A DNA stretch of 64,000 bases from Euptelea pleiosperma (lineage: Eukaryota; Streptophyta; Magnoliopsida; Ranunculales; Eupteleaceae): assembly GCA_035048495.1 (NCBI GenBank), contig CM068545.1, positions 19,502,741-19,566,740 of the forward strand. The letters run 5' to 3'. The notes beneath the pieces were generated by a model. That model had not been told where the DNA came from and searched no databases. It was given only the letters and a program-made list of their open reading frames with translations. Shown piece by piece: positions 35,839 to 48,500 of the stretch (the first letter of the stretch is position 1; each line of letters begins with the position of its first letter). The position numbers and the translations under genes are program-made.

Positions 35839-36190
35839 GGGTCACGATCAGGGACAACCATTTTTGACAACTATTTTTTATAACCATTTTGGCGGACCCA
35901 CATAGAAGATGAATCAATTATGATTGCAATATAGATCACCCCAACAAAAAATCAGCTCATTCGAAAATTTCTAACCCCATCAAACGTGGTTTTCAAGTTA
36001 CACGGCAAAAATAAACGGTCCATAATTCTTCAACTTCTAAACCAATCTACGAATATCTGAATGATTTGAATTTTGTCAGGATAATCTCCTCACCATAGAG
36101 ATCATCCTCACCAAAAATCATCCATTGATTCATCTTCTATCTAGGTCGACCGAATGGTTGTCAAAAATGGTTGTCCCCCGATCCTGACCC
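35839..36190. repeat. GGGTC...GACCC MITE, copy 1
   Basis: It starts GGGTCACGATCAGGGACAAC and ends GTTGTCCCCCGATCCTGACCC. The arms also contain CCCACATAGAAGATGAATCAA and its inverse. AACTAAAA (35831-35838) and AAATAAAA (36192-36199) may be a decayed 8-bp duplication. The interior shares AAAATTTCTAACCCCATCAAA with copy 2 at 63449-63835. Confidence 0.65.
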
Positions 36191-36664
36191 CAAATAAAAT
36201 CTCTCTCGTTCCAGTGGTGAAATTTGCACTGCCAACCTTTTTGATCTGCCAACAGTGGCAGAGGTAAAAGTGTAAAAAAAAAAGAGTGTGTAAGACGAGT
36301 AAACTACTGTTCTTAATTCAACGAAAATAGTCCTGTTTTGAAGTAGGTAAACGTTGGAAAGTAGAGGTTGGGTTTCTTGCCAAAAAAAAAAATAAAGGAT
36401 ATGTTGAGTCGTTGTTTAATGGCAGAGGGTGGCAAAGACCATGAAATTTGCTGCCACTGGCAGAGAAAAGGCAGCAAACAAACGAAATATTTGTATTTTT
36501 GAGTGTGGGCGCGGCGTTCTATGCTTGTCCGGACCTGAAAATAGAGACGTTAGAGATTCTGAGCACTGCTTCTCACGTTGGGGCCGACTCAGTAAGAAGT
36601 TAAGAACTCAATAGTACGAAACAGCAAAAAGGCATAAAACTAAATTACAAACAAGCCCATCATC

Positions 36665-37024
36665 TCTTTTTCTTTTTTTTTATAAGCCCCTCTCATTTCT
36701 TCTTAAGGCAAGACCCCAAATAAAAAAGAATAAAGTTACAGTCTAATATATTTACAACCTCTAGCATCATTAGTTATGATGTTAACAAGATCAAGGGTGA
36801 ATGAAGGAGGATGTAGACCAATATCAACAATATTACAAAAGGAAGCAAGAAGATCGGCAGCACGATTGGTTTCTCAGAAGAAATGAACGATGATGAACTC
36901 CTCAAAAATTATGGGTAGGTGTTGGATGGACTTTAGGATCCTTTTAGCAGACCACGGATAAGAAGAAAGACAATTAAAATAGTTGACAGTTACGGCATAG
37001 TCTAAGGCCACTCTAATTCTCTTA
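36665..37024 (-). mobile_element. LINE RNase H fragment, 3' part
   Basis: Read on the minus strand, frames give ALDYAVTVNYFNCLSS, SIQHLPIIFEEFIIVHFF and ETNRAADLLASFCNIVDIG, then a tail. This is the C-terminal half of the RNase H of plant non-LTR elements. It is interrupted by the TTA-flanked element at 37025-37735 and continues at 37739. Confidence 0.6.
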
Positions 37025-37735
37025 AAGCGTGTTTGGTAGCTGAGAAAAAGAATCCCAAGGCAAATATTCAGCTAAGCAAATATTTGTCTAGCTAAATATT
37101 CGTCCGCCTAAATGTTGATACGGCGTTTGGTAACCGTTGGAAAATTCACCCAACCTCACATCCATTATGTTGTAAAGATAGAAATCAGATAATAGATCAA
37201 TTTTTAATAAGTAGATCAGTTTCTACGATGAACAAGATTCACAATGTTCTAGAAAACTAATACACAAAATTCACATTGTTCCACACTTACCGGACCTACA
37301 CACCATTGATTGGTTGGTGATTTCTACCCTTCGTCATGGGTAGTTTTTCCCCATATAAAAATAGTACTATGAATCCAACAACTAGATATCACCATTGATG
37401 AAGTCAATGGGATGGAAACAACGTGCCTCGTGACATTTTGAGGGATTTCAGTATGGAAGCAGTGTGCCTCATGGCAAGAATGCTAGCAAACAACTCCCAA
37501 AGGCCTTGAACAGATGCAGCCCCACTAGGTCCTCTTTGCTGCCATTTTTCTAGTATTTTGCAGGATTGCATCTATGCAGCATAAAGGAAATGAAAATATT
37601 TTGCCGTAAACGCGGGTGAATGTGTGGGCCCAGACAAATCTTCGCCCACGAAAGTTGCCCGCCAAATGTGAATAAAAGGGCATTTGACGGCTAAATATTT
37701 TATTTTTCCACCACCAGTGCCTACCAAACACGCCC
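37025..37735. mobile_element. PIF/Harbinger-like non-autonomous element with TTA duplication
   Basis: The ends are AAGCGTGTTTGGTAG and, reversed, GGGCGTGTTTGGTAG. TTA flanks both sides (37022-37024 and 37736-37738). A 3-bp TWA duplication with G-rich GTGTTTGG ends is characteristic of PIF/Harbinger elements. No transposase remains. It contains repeated AAATATTC/GCAAATATT words near the left end and part of an AATGCTAGCAAACAAC repeat near 37479. Confidence 0.65.
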
Positions 37736-37738
37736 TTA

Positions 37739-37905
37739 TTGTCTATAGTCAACTTTAGACATTTCTCATTAACTTGGAGTTTGTGGATTATAACTGAATC
37801 TTTTTTCATGCATTTAGAGAAAGCGAGGCAGATTTCTCCTGCATGATTCATGAATATGTAACCAAATCATCCATTAAGAGGATCCCAAAGATGTAATCAT
37901 CTGGA
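37739..37905 (-). mobile_element. LINE RNase H fragment, 5' part
   Basis: The minus strand encodes GYIFMNHAGEICLAFSKCMK and NEKCLKLTIDN, matching the start of an RNase H domain (R-D-x-x-G-x-x-x-x-A-F, then the E-x-x-A/L-L region). Together with 36665-37024 it forms one fragment split by the Harbinger-like element. Confidence 0.5.
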
Positions 37906-38489
37906 TTGCATTTAAGGCATATAATATGACCAGTGGCGGAGTCGGGGCGACCCTCAACTTTGAAAGTTTAAGAGAAAAAAAGATTTTTTTACCCGAAGTA
38001 CCCTTTTGCCAACCCTGGAACAAAATCTATACACTGCCCCCTTTATATATGCCCACCTTTGAACAAAATCCTGGCAACGCCACTGAATATGGCACTGGTG
38101 AAAAAAGTCTACTTGGATACTCCGGCTTTGGAAAAATTCTCTGTTTGTTGGAATGTCTGGAACATGCCCTTTCGCTCTAATTCAAGTACAAATCTTGCAT
38201 TTAGATCGAAACCAATCTTTGGTGTTGAATCCTTATTATAAAGCAGCTCTTTATGTGGATATGACACATATATCTATATGTGGGTTGAATATAAATCCTC
38301 ATATACAGATCTTGGTTTGGATTTGGATCGTGGGATATGGATCCAAGTCGGATACATTTCCAAATTCAGTTCAATTTGTTCAAAATCAAATTTGAATATA
38401 TATGGATCTAACTAGATCTGACCAGGGTCCAAACCACAGCATGCCCTATGAATTATGTAATAAGAATTGAGAGTGATTCTATGCAAGGT

Positions 38490-38665
38490 TTAAAAAAATG
38501 TCCATTGTAATGAAAATAACGGTTGTTAAAACGGTAACACTTTAACCCCATTATGTTATTTTGAATATGATGCCCAAATCTGAAAAAAAAAAATGGGCTT
38601 AGCTAGTGTTATAACTGATATAACGGCAGTTACTTTTGAAATAAATAATACCGTTATCAAGGTAG
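38490..38665. repeat. TAACGG-word stretch, copy 1
   Basis: It begins GCAAGGTTTAAAAAAATG and contains AATAACGGTTGTTAAAACGG, ATAACGGCAGTTAC and TACCGTTATC. It is related to 41640-41955 and 62400-62720. Confidence 0.5.
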
Positions 38666-39276
38666 GCACATGTAATTTGCCTAAACAGGGAGGTAAATTA
38701 GAAATTAGAAAAAAAAAACTTTTAACTTATCTGCAGCGAAGCAACGGTAACTTCTGGCTTGGAAATTATTAAAAGGGCAAATTGGGAACCAAAATAAGTA
38801 ACGGAACATTTGTAATTGAGAGCAGAGCAGAGGGAAAAAAAATAGATAAAAAATGAGGAGATGAAGGGGTATCAAGTGCATTTCTCTTAAGAAGTGTGAC
38901 TTTGTGTCACACCATCTCTCTTTTCTCTCTCAATCTTTTCTTTACCGTCTTCACCTCCTTTTCCTTTCTCCTTCAAGGTCTCCCATTTTCTACTTATCAA
39001 AAGAAAAAAGAAAAAAAAAAAAGTCTCTCTTTTGCTCCGTCATCCTTACCTTTCTTTCTTTATTTCTCTCTTTTGCATCTTTTCATCTTTCACTGATTCT
39101 TCAGCTTTTCTTTATCTGTCTCTCTCGTTTTTGATTCATTCGAACTCCAGATATCATTCTAACAAATTCCCCAACAAAATCTCTATCTGGGTGTGTTTTG
39201 AGAGATACCCATTTGAAGGAGAAGGAAAAAAGAAGACGAATTTGTAAGTTTTATCAAGTGGATATCAGTATCAGCC
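38666..39276 (+). promoter_or_regulatory. Promoter and CT-rich 5' leader of the NAT gene
   Basis: From 38905 to 39150 the sequence is strongly pyrimidine-rich (TCTCTCTTTTCTCTCTC and similar), a common look of plant 5' leaders. The start codon is at 39277. No clear TATA box could be fixed. Confidence 0.4.
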
Positions 39277-42200
39277 ATGGAAGCTCCAAAACCAGAAGAA
39301 ATAAGTCACCCACCCATGGATCAACTGCAAGGCTTTGAGTATTGTATTGACTCCAATCCTTCTTGGGGTACATCCATTTCTCCATTTTCCTTCGATTCAT
39401 TGACAGATTCATCTTTTTTTCTTCTCCTCATTCTCTTTTTTTGCTTTTTTTTTACAGGAGAGGCAATTGCTCTGGGCTTTCAGCACTACATCTTGGCTTT
39501 AGGAACAGCAGTGATGATTCCTTCTATTCTTGTTCCTTTAATGGGAGGATCAAATGTGAGAGAATTCTCAATTATATCTTAAGAACTTGCTTAATCAACC
39601 CAAAAGAAAACAGGGGAGGAAGACTAGGAGTAGGAGAGGAGTAATTAGTTATTTTTCAGTGAAAATCTTTAATGGGTTTGTTTTTTTCAGTGAAAATATA
39701 CGTGGGTTTGTGTTATTGATGGTTTTCTTCTATGTTTGATGGATCAATCTTCAGGACGACAAAGTGAGGGTGATTCAGACTAGGCTCTTTGTTGAAGGAA
39801 TTAATACACTGTTGCAGACACTATTTGGAACCCGGTTGCCCACGGTGATCGGAGGATCTTATGCGTTCATTGTACCCATCATCTCCATCATCCACGATTC
39901 GTCTTTGACGGAAATCGTTGATCCCCATTTGGTTAGTTAATGGTTCAATTCCTTCTCTACTGAGCAGTTCTACTTTTCTCTGTTTTATGAAAGTTGTACT
40001 CCATTTTTTACCTCTTACAGTCAGCATTTGACAAAAATACCCTTTTAATACTGTAGCTAGAAGGGTATTTTCGTCAAATATTATCAAATGTTGACTGGAA
40101 GAGTGAAATATTATGATTTTTCTTGACCAGTCAGTCCAAAGGTTTGACTTTAACGACTGTTAACCAAGCAACTCGGCCGAGTTTGATATTTCACACTAGG
40201 AGCATTGAGAACGATGCTCACTCCGGACTTCTTACACTATTGCCTGTTTTTGAGAGTAAACCTTCATGACACCTGCAGTCAGGGACGCCGCTGACTGCAG
40301 CCAATATGAGCCACGTGGTACATTCTTAAGAGGACACTGACCGTATAGATGTTTGGTCAATCACTAGGTGGACCCCTACAAACCAAAAATCAGTCGATTA
40401 GTGATTTAAAACTTTTCGATATAGGAACCTTAATAATGCTCAAAGTCCTACGGTTAAAATCAAGCCATGAAAATAACTTCAATCCAACGCCAGTGATCAA
40501 GTTTATTTTTTGGTTTGTAGGCCAAACATCCATACGACTAGTGTTCTCTTAAGAATGTTCCACGTGGCTCATGTTGGCTGCAGTCAGCGGCGTCGCTGAC
40601 TGGCGGTGTCATCGAAGGTTTACTCCCTGTTTTGAGTCAACCGAGTTTCAGATACAAGTTGAATGAACAATACCCATCAATTGGTTCCGGTTCAGCCTAT
40701 GCAGCATTTAAGAGGTGGGCCCCACCAATTGAATAGTACAGAATCTACAGATGACACACTGTTGGTGACATGTATGTTACGGACGTACAGTAGTGCTCCT
40801 AGGAGGGGTGTTTGGTTGCAGAGTTAGCTCTGGTAATCTTTTACCTTTTATGAGTTTTATCTTACTAATAATGCTTCTTATCTATTTTTCTTGTACACAA
40901 AATAGAGAGTGAAAAATGGTCTTACATTATATATGAAATTTCAAGGAAATAACAGAAAATTCAATGCCGATACTTTGCGATAGGTAGCGATTTGCAAAGA
41001 ATCGAGATTAATGTAAGGGGCGATTTGCAATAAAATTTTATTCTCAAGGTGCTAATTATTGTAGGGATGGCTTGAATTTCTCATATTTTTCTCCTGAAAA
41101 AAAAAAAAAAAAACTAAAATTGATAAGGGATAGTTTATATTGTTTTACTCCAGAGATTTCTTGAAACAATGAGAGCGATCCAAGGCGCTCTGATAGTCGC
41201 ATCGAGCGTTCAAATTATTCTGGGCTACAGTCATCTGTGGGGGATTTGTTCCAGGTACTAATTATTACTATTTCAATAATATTCAACGTTTGTCATTTAA
41301 TAATTTTTCTGTTTTGCAAAATAAGACTGTTTGGATGCAGGGTTAGGTTTGGCCTGGTCAGACCCATCTCGGTAGAAAGCCTTAATTTGCTTATTGGCAG
41401 AAAACAAAATTACTCGCGCATTGCGCTTATGACGCTCGAAACGCACTGTTATTGACATGCTCTGTGTGTTGTGTAAAAATTTGTATAAATATTGTTATGA
41501 AGTGCTATGGATAAACAGGGATATGGTTGTCTTTTCAGGTTTTTTAGCCCACTTGGAATGGTTCCAGTGATTGCGTTGGTGGGTTTTGGCCTGTTTGATA
41601 GAGGCTTTACTGTGGTATACTACTCAACACTGCTTCTTCTTTTTTAATTCTATAACGGATTGGGGGCGTTATCATTTTTTCTTTTATAACGTATTATAAT
41701 GCACAGGATCAAAAATGGAAAAAAACGGATCTAAAAATCAAAAAATTGAATTTCAAATTTTCAGTAAAATTTATAACGGAAAATAACAGAAATAACGGGT
41801 GTTCTTTTAAAAAAAAAATTCATAAAAGAACGGTCTTTATTTTCAAAACAATGACCGTTACAATGCTGTTATTTTCTGAACATTAAAATGGTATGTAATG
41901 TAATGGGGGAGGTCCGTTAGCGTTATAACGTCCGTTTTTTAAACCATGGTTGATACGGAAAAAGTTTTATGACATTTAGGCTCTGTATGGTTGCCCTGCT
42001 GCATAAGTTTTCTAGAAATGAATTTTGCATATAAACGATATTTTGAATCAACACTTTCTGATATACAGATCTTTTTTCTGTAGAACTTTTCGTTGATCAC
42101 CCTACAGAGCCTTATATGCAAAAATCATTTCTAGAAAACTTAATCAGGGCCCATAGAGAGCCTCTAAGGGAAATATAACTCTTGTTTAAATCTCAAGCTA

Positions 42201-44486
42201 ATGGTTTTTACTTGTTTGAATCATTTTATTATCTTGGTATCAGGTTGGAGGCTGCGTAGAAATCGGGATTCCGATGCTTGTTCTATTTATAGTTTTCTCC
42301 CAGGTAACATACATTAATCCGTTTCACCCCATAATCTTCATATATCTTTGCTAATCACACTTTTATCTTCCTTTTCGTATGGATACTTAGAACAGAAAAT
42401 GTGACTTGTGCTGATCTGAATTGTTAAAACACTGGACTTAAGTGATCCCTTTAAGTATTCTCTTAACTCTGTTCTTGTTTGTTGTACACAGTATTTAAAA
42501 CATTTTAAGGCAAAGCAGTTGCCTGTATTGGAGAGGTTTGCTCTCCTAATATCGATCACAGTGATATGGGCTTACGCGCATCTCTTGACAGCCAGTGGTG
42601 CATACAAGCATCGTTCGAACAAGACTCAAATCCACTGCCGAACCGACAAGGCCAACCTCATCTCCTCTGCACCATGGTTCGTACCTCTCCATCGATTACT
42701 AGTTTTAGTAGCCTCATACATACCCAATGTTAAACTGTGTATATTTGAATGCAGGATAAAGATACCATACCCACTTCAATGGGGTGCACCTACCTTCGAT
42801 GCCGGTCATGCATTTGGAATGATGGCGGCTGTTTTAGTCTCATTGATAGAGGTACTTAATTACATGCATCATAGAGAAATATAGCGACGGATGTTTACCC
42901 CTTAAATGATGTTAACGTCGATGTTTGTTTTGACAGTCGACCGGAGCATATAAGGCCGCAGCCCGGATGGCGAGTGCTACACCTCCTCCACCTAATGTTC
43001 TTAGCCGTGGTATCGGTTGGCAGGTGCGCGCAAGTAGCATTAAAAAGTGTCTGTATAAACCATGTCTATTCGAAATGGAGCTTCATAGTTATAAGTCCCT
43101 CCCTTGCTAGGATGGTTAGGACAATCGGATAATTGTATTATTTGGTGTATGACCCATCAAAGATAAGGTTCAGTGATTGATGCCAAAGGTCTTTTTTTTC
43201 CTAGTTCCAGATTATCTAAGGCTTATACAGGATTTCATCATAAACAGGGAATTGGGATTTTATTGGATGGATTCTTTGGAACAGGAACTGGCTCTACTGT
43301 GTCTGTGTAAGTAGTAGTTCATCTCATCGACTGTTCGGTTTTTTTTATTTTCCTTGTTTTCATTCTTCTAAGTTGCACTGGGGTAAAAAAATGACAGAGA
43401 GAATGTGGGTCTTCTTGGATCCACTCGAGTCGGGAGCCGGAGGGTTATTCAGATCTCAGCTGGTTTTATGATATTCTTCTCTATCATGGGTTAGTTGAAT
43501 ATTATTACATTTACTTCCCTGGTTTACTCCAATGTTGAATCTAAGTCTTTTTTTCTTGATAAAACAGATAAAACAATCTCATTAGTTAATTCTTTCTGGC
43601 ACCCCATTTCTTGATTTAACTTAATTCATCGGTGCCCACAGGGAAATTTGGAGCTCTGTTCGCATCGATACCGTTCACTATTTTTGCGGCTGTCTACTGT
43701 GTTTTGTTTGGACTTGTTGGTCTGTAGATCCCAAACTCACTCTTCTGTTTTTTTTTTCTCTTATGTAACTCACTTTCTTATCTTACTAAATAACTGATAG
43801 TTCTGTGTTTTGTTGTTATATTTGTTGTTGTCAGCTTCAGTGGGGCTGTCATTTTTGCAGTTCACAAACATGAACTCAATGAGGAACTTGTTCATCACCG
43901 GCGTCGCCTTCTTCCTGGGTCTTGCTGTTCCCCAGTACTTTCGTGAATTCACTGCGACTGCCCTTCATGGTCCAGCTCATACCGAGGCCGGATGGGTGCG
44001 TTCAACTATGCTTTTATTACTCACCCACATGTGTTATCCGAATTGTCGGCATTGGCTGTCCAATTGGATTGGTTTTAACTCAATCACACACATTGATTGA
44101 ATAATTCTATCCATCTAATTCATTGCATTGTTTTAGAACATCATTTTGGCAATCTTTACGATCTTTAATCCAATGCCATTACACATTATTCATTCACACT
44201 GATTATATAATCCTAACTTCGTATGCTTCCTCCAAATGCATTATGCATTGGATTCGGTTTTGATGTGGTGCAGTTCAACGATTTCGTCAACACCATCTTC
44301 TTCTCCTCCCCAACTGTTGCACTGATTGTCGCTGTTTTCCTTGACAACACACTTGACTACAAGGATAGTGCTAGAGACAGAGGGATGCCATGGTGGGTCA
44401 AATTCCGGACATTCACAGGAGACGGCCGGAGTGAGGAGTTCTACATCCTCCCTTTCAATCTCAACCGTTTCTTCCCTCCAGCATGA
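39277..44486 (+). CDS. Nucleobase-ascorbate transporter (NAT/NCS2 family), 14 exons
   Basis: Exons: 39277-39367, 39458-39555, 39755-39931, 41154-41254, 41539-41614, 42244-42303, 42492-42676, 42755-42851, 42937-43023, 43248-43306, 43398-43489, 43642-43719, 43835-43995 and 44274-44486. All junctions are GT-AG, and the sum is 1575 nt (524 aa), the normal length for plant NATs. The QH motif of TM1 is at residues 39-40 (GFQHYILALG). The NAT signature ENVGLLGSTR is at about 345-354, preceded by FFGTGTGSTVSV. Many hydrophobic stretches indicate a 12-14 TM carrier. The end EEFYILPFNLNRFFPPA is typical of the family. Plant members move purines, uracil or related compounds with protons; the exact substrate cannot be read from sequence. 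Intron 3 holds a MULE-like MITE and intron 5 a TAACGG element. Confidence 0.95.
40255..40624. mobile_element. Mutator-like MITE (copy C) in NAT intron 3
   Basis: The ends AGTAAACCTTCATGACACC and, reversed, AGTAAACCTTCGATGACACC start inverted arms of about 95 bp that also contain GACGCCGCTGACTGCAGCCA and ATGAGCCACGTGG. Flanks GCCTGTTTTTGAG (40242-40254) and CCCTGTTTTGAG (40625-40636) look like a slightly altered long target duplication, as in Mutator-like elements. The interior matches MITE copies A and B. No transposase. Confidence 0.7.
41640..41955. repeat. TAACGG-word foldback element, copy 2 (NAT intron 5)
   Basis: The stretch has TATAACGGATTGGGGGCG, AATAACAGAAATAACGGG, ATGACCGTTACAATG and GGGGGAGGTCCGTTAGCGTT. 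It ends TTTTTTAAACCATGG, like the ends of the GTTTCG elements. The center around 41805-41832 (TTCTTTTAAA...AAAAGAAC) is self-complementary. The left end is not clear. Confidence 0.5.
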
Positions 44487-44689
44487 CCCAATGCCATTAA
44501 TGAAGAAAATTGAGAAAATAGAAAAAGTCTTCACTTGCAAAGAAGGATTACAATGATCACAACCTCAATGAAGCAGAGTCAGCTGCCTAGCAAAACAGAA
44601 ACAAAAAAATGAAGCAGAGTGAGCAGCCACGTATGTCTTTTTCTTTTATTTTTTTTATTGTTCAGGTTGTATGTCTTTTTTTTTTGGAG

Positions 44690-44830
44690 GGAAAGTTTTG
44701 GGGTTAGGCAGACCCCCTACCGGACTTTAATAGAAGAAAAAAATTTACAACCGCAAATATTTACACCCAATAGCGTCTTTATCAACAATCTTAGTAAGAT
44801 CACTAGAGAAGTCAAAAGAGTAAATACACA
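44690..44830 (-). mobile_element. LINE 3' end fragment
   Basis: The minus strand reads FDFSSDLTKIVDKDAIGCKY followed by LRL and a stop, then a GGTAGGGGGTCTGCC-like tail. This is the same 3' end as in the 36.7-kb LINE (DLVNIITNDARGCKYIRL). It lies between the convergent genes. Confidence 0.5.
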
Positions 44831-44849
44831 GCTCATTTTTCAATTCGTG

Positions 44850-45040
44850 ATGCGGAATGGTCATCATCATCAAAGCCTTGTCCCAACTATTTGGGGTCAG
44901 CTACATGAATCCTATTCCAACACTTCTCTTTTGCAAAAGTTTTATACCGGGTGCAACTTGACACAAACTCTCCATCCTGTCTGGGGACCAGTACTGCAAG
45001 CCTGTACCTTGACGAGTTCAATACAGAATGCTGCTACAAT
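44850..45040. repeat. Possible SINE or RTE-type LINE tail
   Basis: CATCATCATCAAAGCCTTGT and CCAACTATTTGGGGTCAGCT plus ACATGAATCC are words I associate with a widespread plant retroposon tail. No target duplication was found. The call is from memory only. Confidence 0.35.
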
Positions 45041-45183
45041 CATTTTGGGACCCTACTTAGAACACCAAAAGAATAGAGAAGATTTGAGAGAGGATCAAAG
45101 AAAGGGAAGAACAGGAACAAAAAGAACAGAGTTTGAGTGGAATTAAAAGGAGCATCAACTGGAGATTTCATAGAGAAAGAACA

Positions 45184-45285
45184 TTCCTTTTTATTCATAA
45201 TCACCAAAATGTACAGGTAACGCATTTGGCATTTCTTTTTATTCATAATAACCAAATGTATAGGTAATGCATTTGATCCCCATAA
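45184..45285. repeat. Two-copy tandem repeat, about 50 bp
   Basis: TTTTTATTCATAATCACCAA plus AATGTACAGGTAACGCATTTG is followed by TTTTTATTCATAATAACCAA plus ATGTATAGGTAATGCATTTG. The two units lie about 280 bp beyond the glycosyltransferase stop codon, within its likely 3' UTR or just past it. Confidence 0.7.
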
Positions 45286-45560
45286 AAAAATAGAAAAGAA
45301 AAAAGAGAAAAAAAAAAAAGTGAGTGAATATGAGAAAAAAACAATGGAACCTTACATTGGAACAGAAAGCTAATGCCATACCCCTGGTACTATTGGTTGA
45401 CAAAGACATAATACAACTTTGACCTTTATGTCATGGTCGGCGAGCCAAGTAATTGGGTTGTGGGGTTATATATAGTACCAGGATATGGAATCATTGGCCA
45501 AAAAGTGTAAATGAATAAAAGATTTTGAAAACAAAATGTTGCTGTCATGGTGAGGACACG

Positions 45561-48500
45561 CTAGTGGCCCTTGCACATGCATTCCAGGCACCTTGGCAGC
45601 CGGTAAATGCTTCGACCAACGCCCCTCACACGCACCCTTTGACTTTCCTCAATCATCTTCCTTACTCTCTCTTCAAACCCATTCCATTCAATGGTGCCAT
45701 TCTCCGACATAATCGCTGCAAGCCTCTTCTTGTTGGGCCGCAAGGTTGGAGCACGGCCACCACCATAGTAAGTGCGGTATCCGGACACGAGGGATGAGAG
45801 CTGACTCCCTGAATCGGTCATAGCAAAAACATCGGCAGTTGAACAGGCAATGAAGTCCAGCGCTGCCAGCTGCATCACAAATTATCTTTTTCTTTCAAGA
45901 AATGGTAAATGATTATTTGGAGAAAATTTTGTAAAAAGATACATATGGTACAGAATTTTAGATTCACATCCCCATCATTTGAGGAAACCACAATCAAATA
46001 TAAGGAAAGATAAAACTGATCATCTAGGAGAAGATCAATACAAACTGCTTCTGACTATAAAGAATAAACATGAATGCATACTGCATAAAACAACCACAGG
46101 TACTGCACTACATGAGCAAAATAAAATGATAAAAATTGAAACATAACACCTGGAAAATGAGAATGTGCTTGGCAAGCACATTAAATAATTGAGGTAGCAT
46201 CTGATCATGAACGGAGTGTGATAGAAGTTGCACATACTGATCATTTTGCTTGAGAGAGAAACTGGGCAACATCCTTAAACAACTTAAGCAATTTCTACGA
46301 TGTATCACTACTGTTTCTCTAATGAGGCAAACATTTATTATGTATAAAAATAACAGTTGACCATTCTAACCATGCTTCTCTAGAATCTAGATATTAGTCA
46401 CCCCAACTTGTAGACACTATTTGTGTTGCTGAAACACAATACCATCGTTTCACATGAGATATCATGCACATGTAGATTTCATAAACAGTAACAGTGCCAT
46501 CAGTGGGATGCTCATACATAAGATAACTAAATCAGAGATTCTTATTTATTTGAGCATTAAACTTTCATAACCAAGAAAACTGATATAACTAACAAGGGAG
46601 TATAGGAGATGTTTCTAAGAGGTGGAAATTTTGAGAACCTGAAAAATGAGTCAAGATTTCATGCACTTCACACATGTATTGATGTTTTTAATTCGACATA
46701 GGTTTAAGAGCATACTGGGTGATTAAAGCAACTAAAGTTAGCTTCTTCAAAAATGCGCCATGCAAGTGCTCATAGATTATATGAAAGGAAATTCTTTGAG
46801 TCATCCTAGGGCCTAGACATATACCAAGCTGATTTTGGAAGTTTCAGCAATAATACTGAAGCTTAAGCTATCACATTAGATAGTTCCCAAGTTGAAAAAT
46901 GTTTACATGGAGAAGAAATGAAATGCCATGCAAGACCTCATGGATTCTGGAAAACGTAAAAGTTCTCATTCTTCACAGAGTATACGGAGCTGATTTCAGA
47001 AATTTCAGCAATGAAACTGAAGAGCTCTCTTTTACATGGAACAAAACGCTAGGGGAAGCACTCTAATGTTTCTGACTGGTTCATCAAATCCACATGCATA
47101 CCAAATCTGTTATACGAACAGATGAAATTACTGAGTCAATTTCCTTTTCAAAGGCATAAAAGGTAAATTTATTTTTTATTGTGAATATGCACATCAAGAG
47201 CCAATTTAGCAAGAAGCACTGTTTGTGCTTTTGGTTTTTGTAGTATACTTGCTTTAATCTTCCACTTCGAGCAGCACTCTTGCTTTCATTGTAAAACTAC
47301 TTACATTCTTTTCTTTGTTACCACCCATGGTTTCTAAAGTTTGGATCAGTTACCTAAAAGACGGTCTGGCAGAATTTTGTCTCGCCAAGATTTATTATGG
47401 TTAACCACAAACTTACTCAAAAGGTAAGATCTGATTTCTGGAAGATGAAATCTTTGTAAATTTGGTGAAATTTTAGTTAAAGAGATTGATGAATTTATAT
47501 TGCTAACAATAGAAAACCAAGGAAAGTGTCATTGGGAAACAAAATGACACTCATCACCAAATGAAAAGTAGGTTTCCTCTCAGGAATACTCTGATTTATT
47601 TTGGGTATAATGCTTGCGCCATTAAAATGGTCATTTCTTGGACATATATTACTGATGCACTGATAAATGATTAAAAATATTGTACGAAAGAATTAACTGC
47701 TAAAACTTAATTCTTGAAAATGACAATAGAAAACTATAGAGTCCAAAATAGAAAGAAATATATACTAGATATGAAATGGGACTAGATACTGCAGGTTTAC
47801 CTGAGAAGAGAAATTCCTGAATGGTGCAAGTTCACTAGGTGTGAGAAGATCTTCCTTTGTAACCAAGTTGGGGTAAAGGCTAGTGAAGGGATGCATTCTG
47901 GATTGTCCCCCATATATATGAGACCCAGCAAGATAGATGTAAGAGCCATGCTTAAAACCAAGACCGGAGAGCACGAGTCCCGCTTCTTCTGGTGTCAATG
48001 GACATCTTCCCAACTTCCTCAACTCTGCTGGAGAAACAGATCTGCTACAGTTGTCAGTACAAGGGGGCAGGGACCAAGAAATAGTGATCAGAATTCTATT
48101 AAATGAATACCGATGTCATATCCCCAGTTGTAAGTTAGTATCACACCTAAACCAAAACATTCACCTATGGGAATAACGATGACATATTACATGGGTATCA
48201 TGTTAACTTATCATGGGGGCAATGACATCGTTGACCTAATTAAATAGGTCAGCAGTTGAAGAATAGCCAAGAAAATGTCAAACGTACTCGGTGTTTTTCA
48301 AGCGCTCAACAACGATGGGAAAATGAATTTCCCTGTAGGCTTGGAGTTCCTGTCTCTCATTTTCCCCTCCTCCGAATTCACATAGTGAGTATGCCACCAT
48401 ATCAATTTCAAATCTCAAGTGCAAAGCAAGATATTTAGATGGGCCTCTTGAATCATCATGTCCTTTCATGGGAATATCAGGCATGAAGTTTCCAAGTAGT

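Noticed and set aside
38896..39247. Small proteins encoded in the CT-rich region before the NAT start
   Set aside because: Low-complexity Ser/Leu/Phe frames from a pyrimidine-rich leader; no independent support.
44241..44540. A minus-strand frame across the last NAT exon
   Set aside because: It is antisense to the transporter exon that completes the 524-aa frame.
45525..45797. A plus-strand frame opposite the last glycosyltransferase exon
   Set aside because: It is antisense to a well-supported conserved exon.
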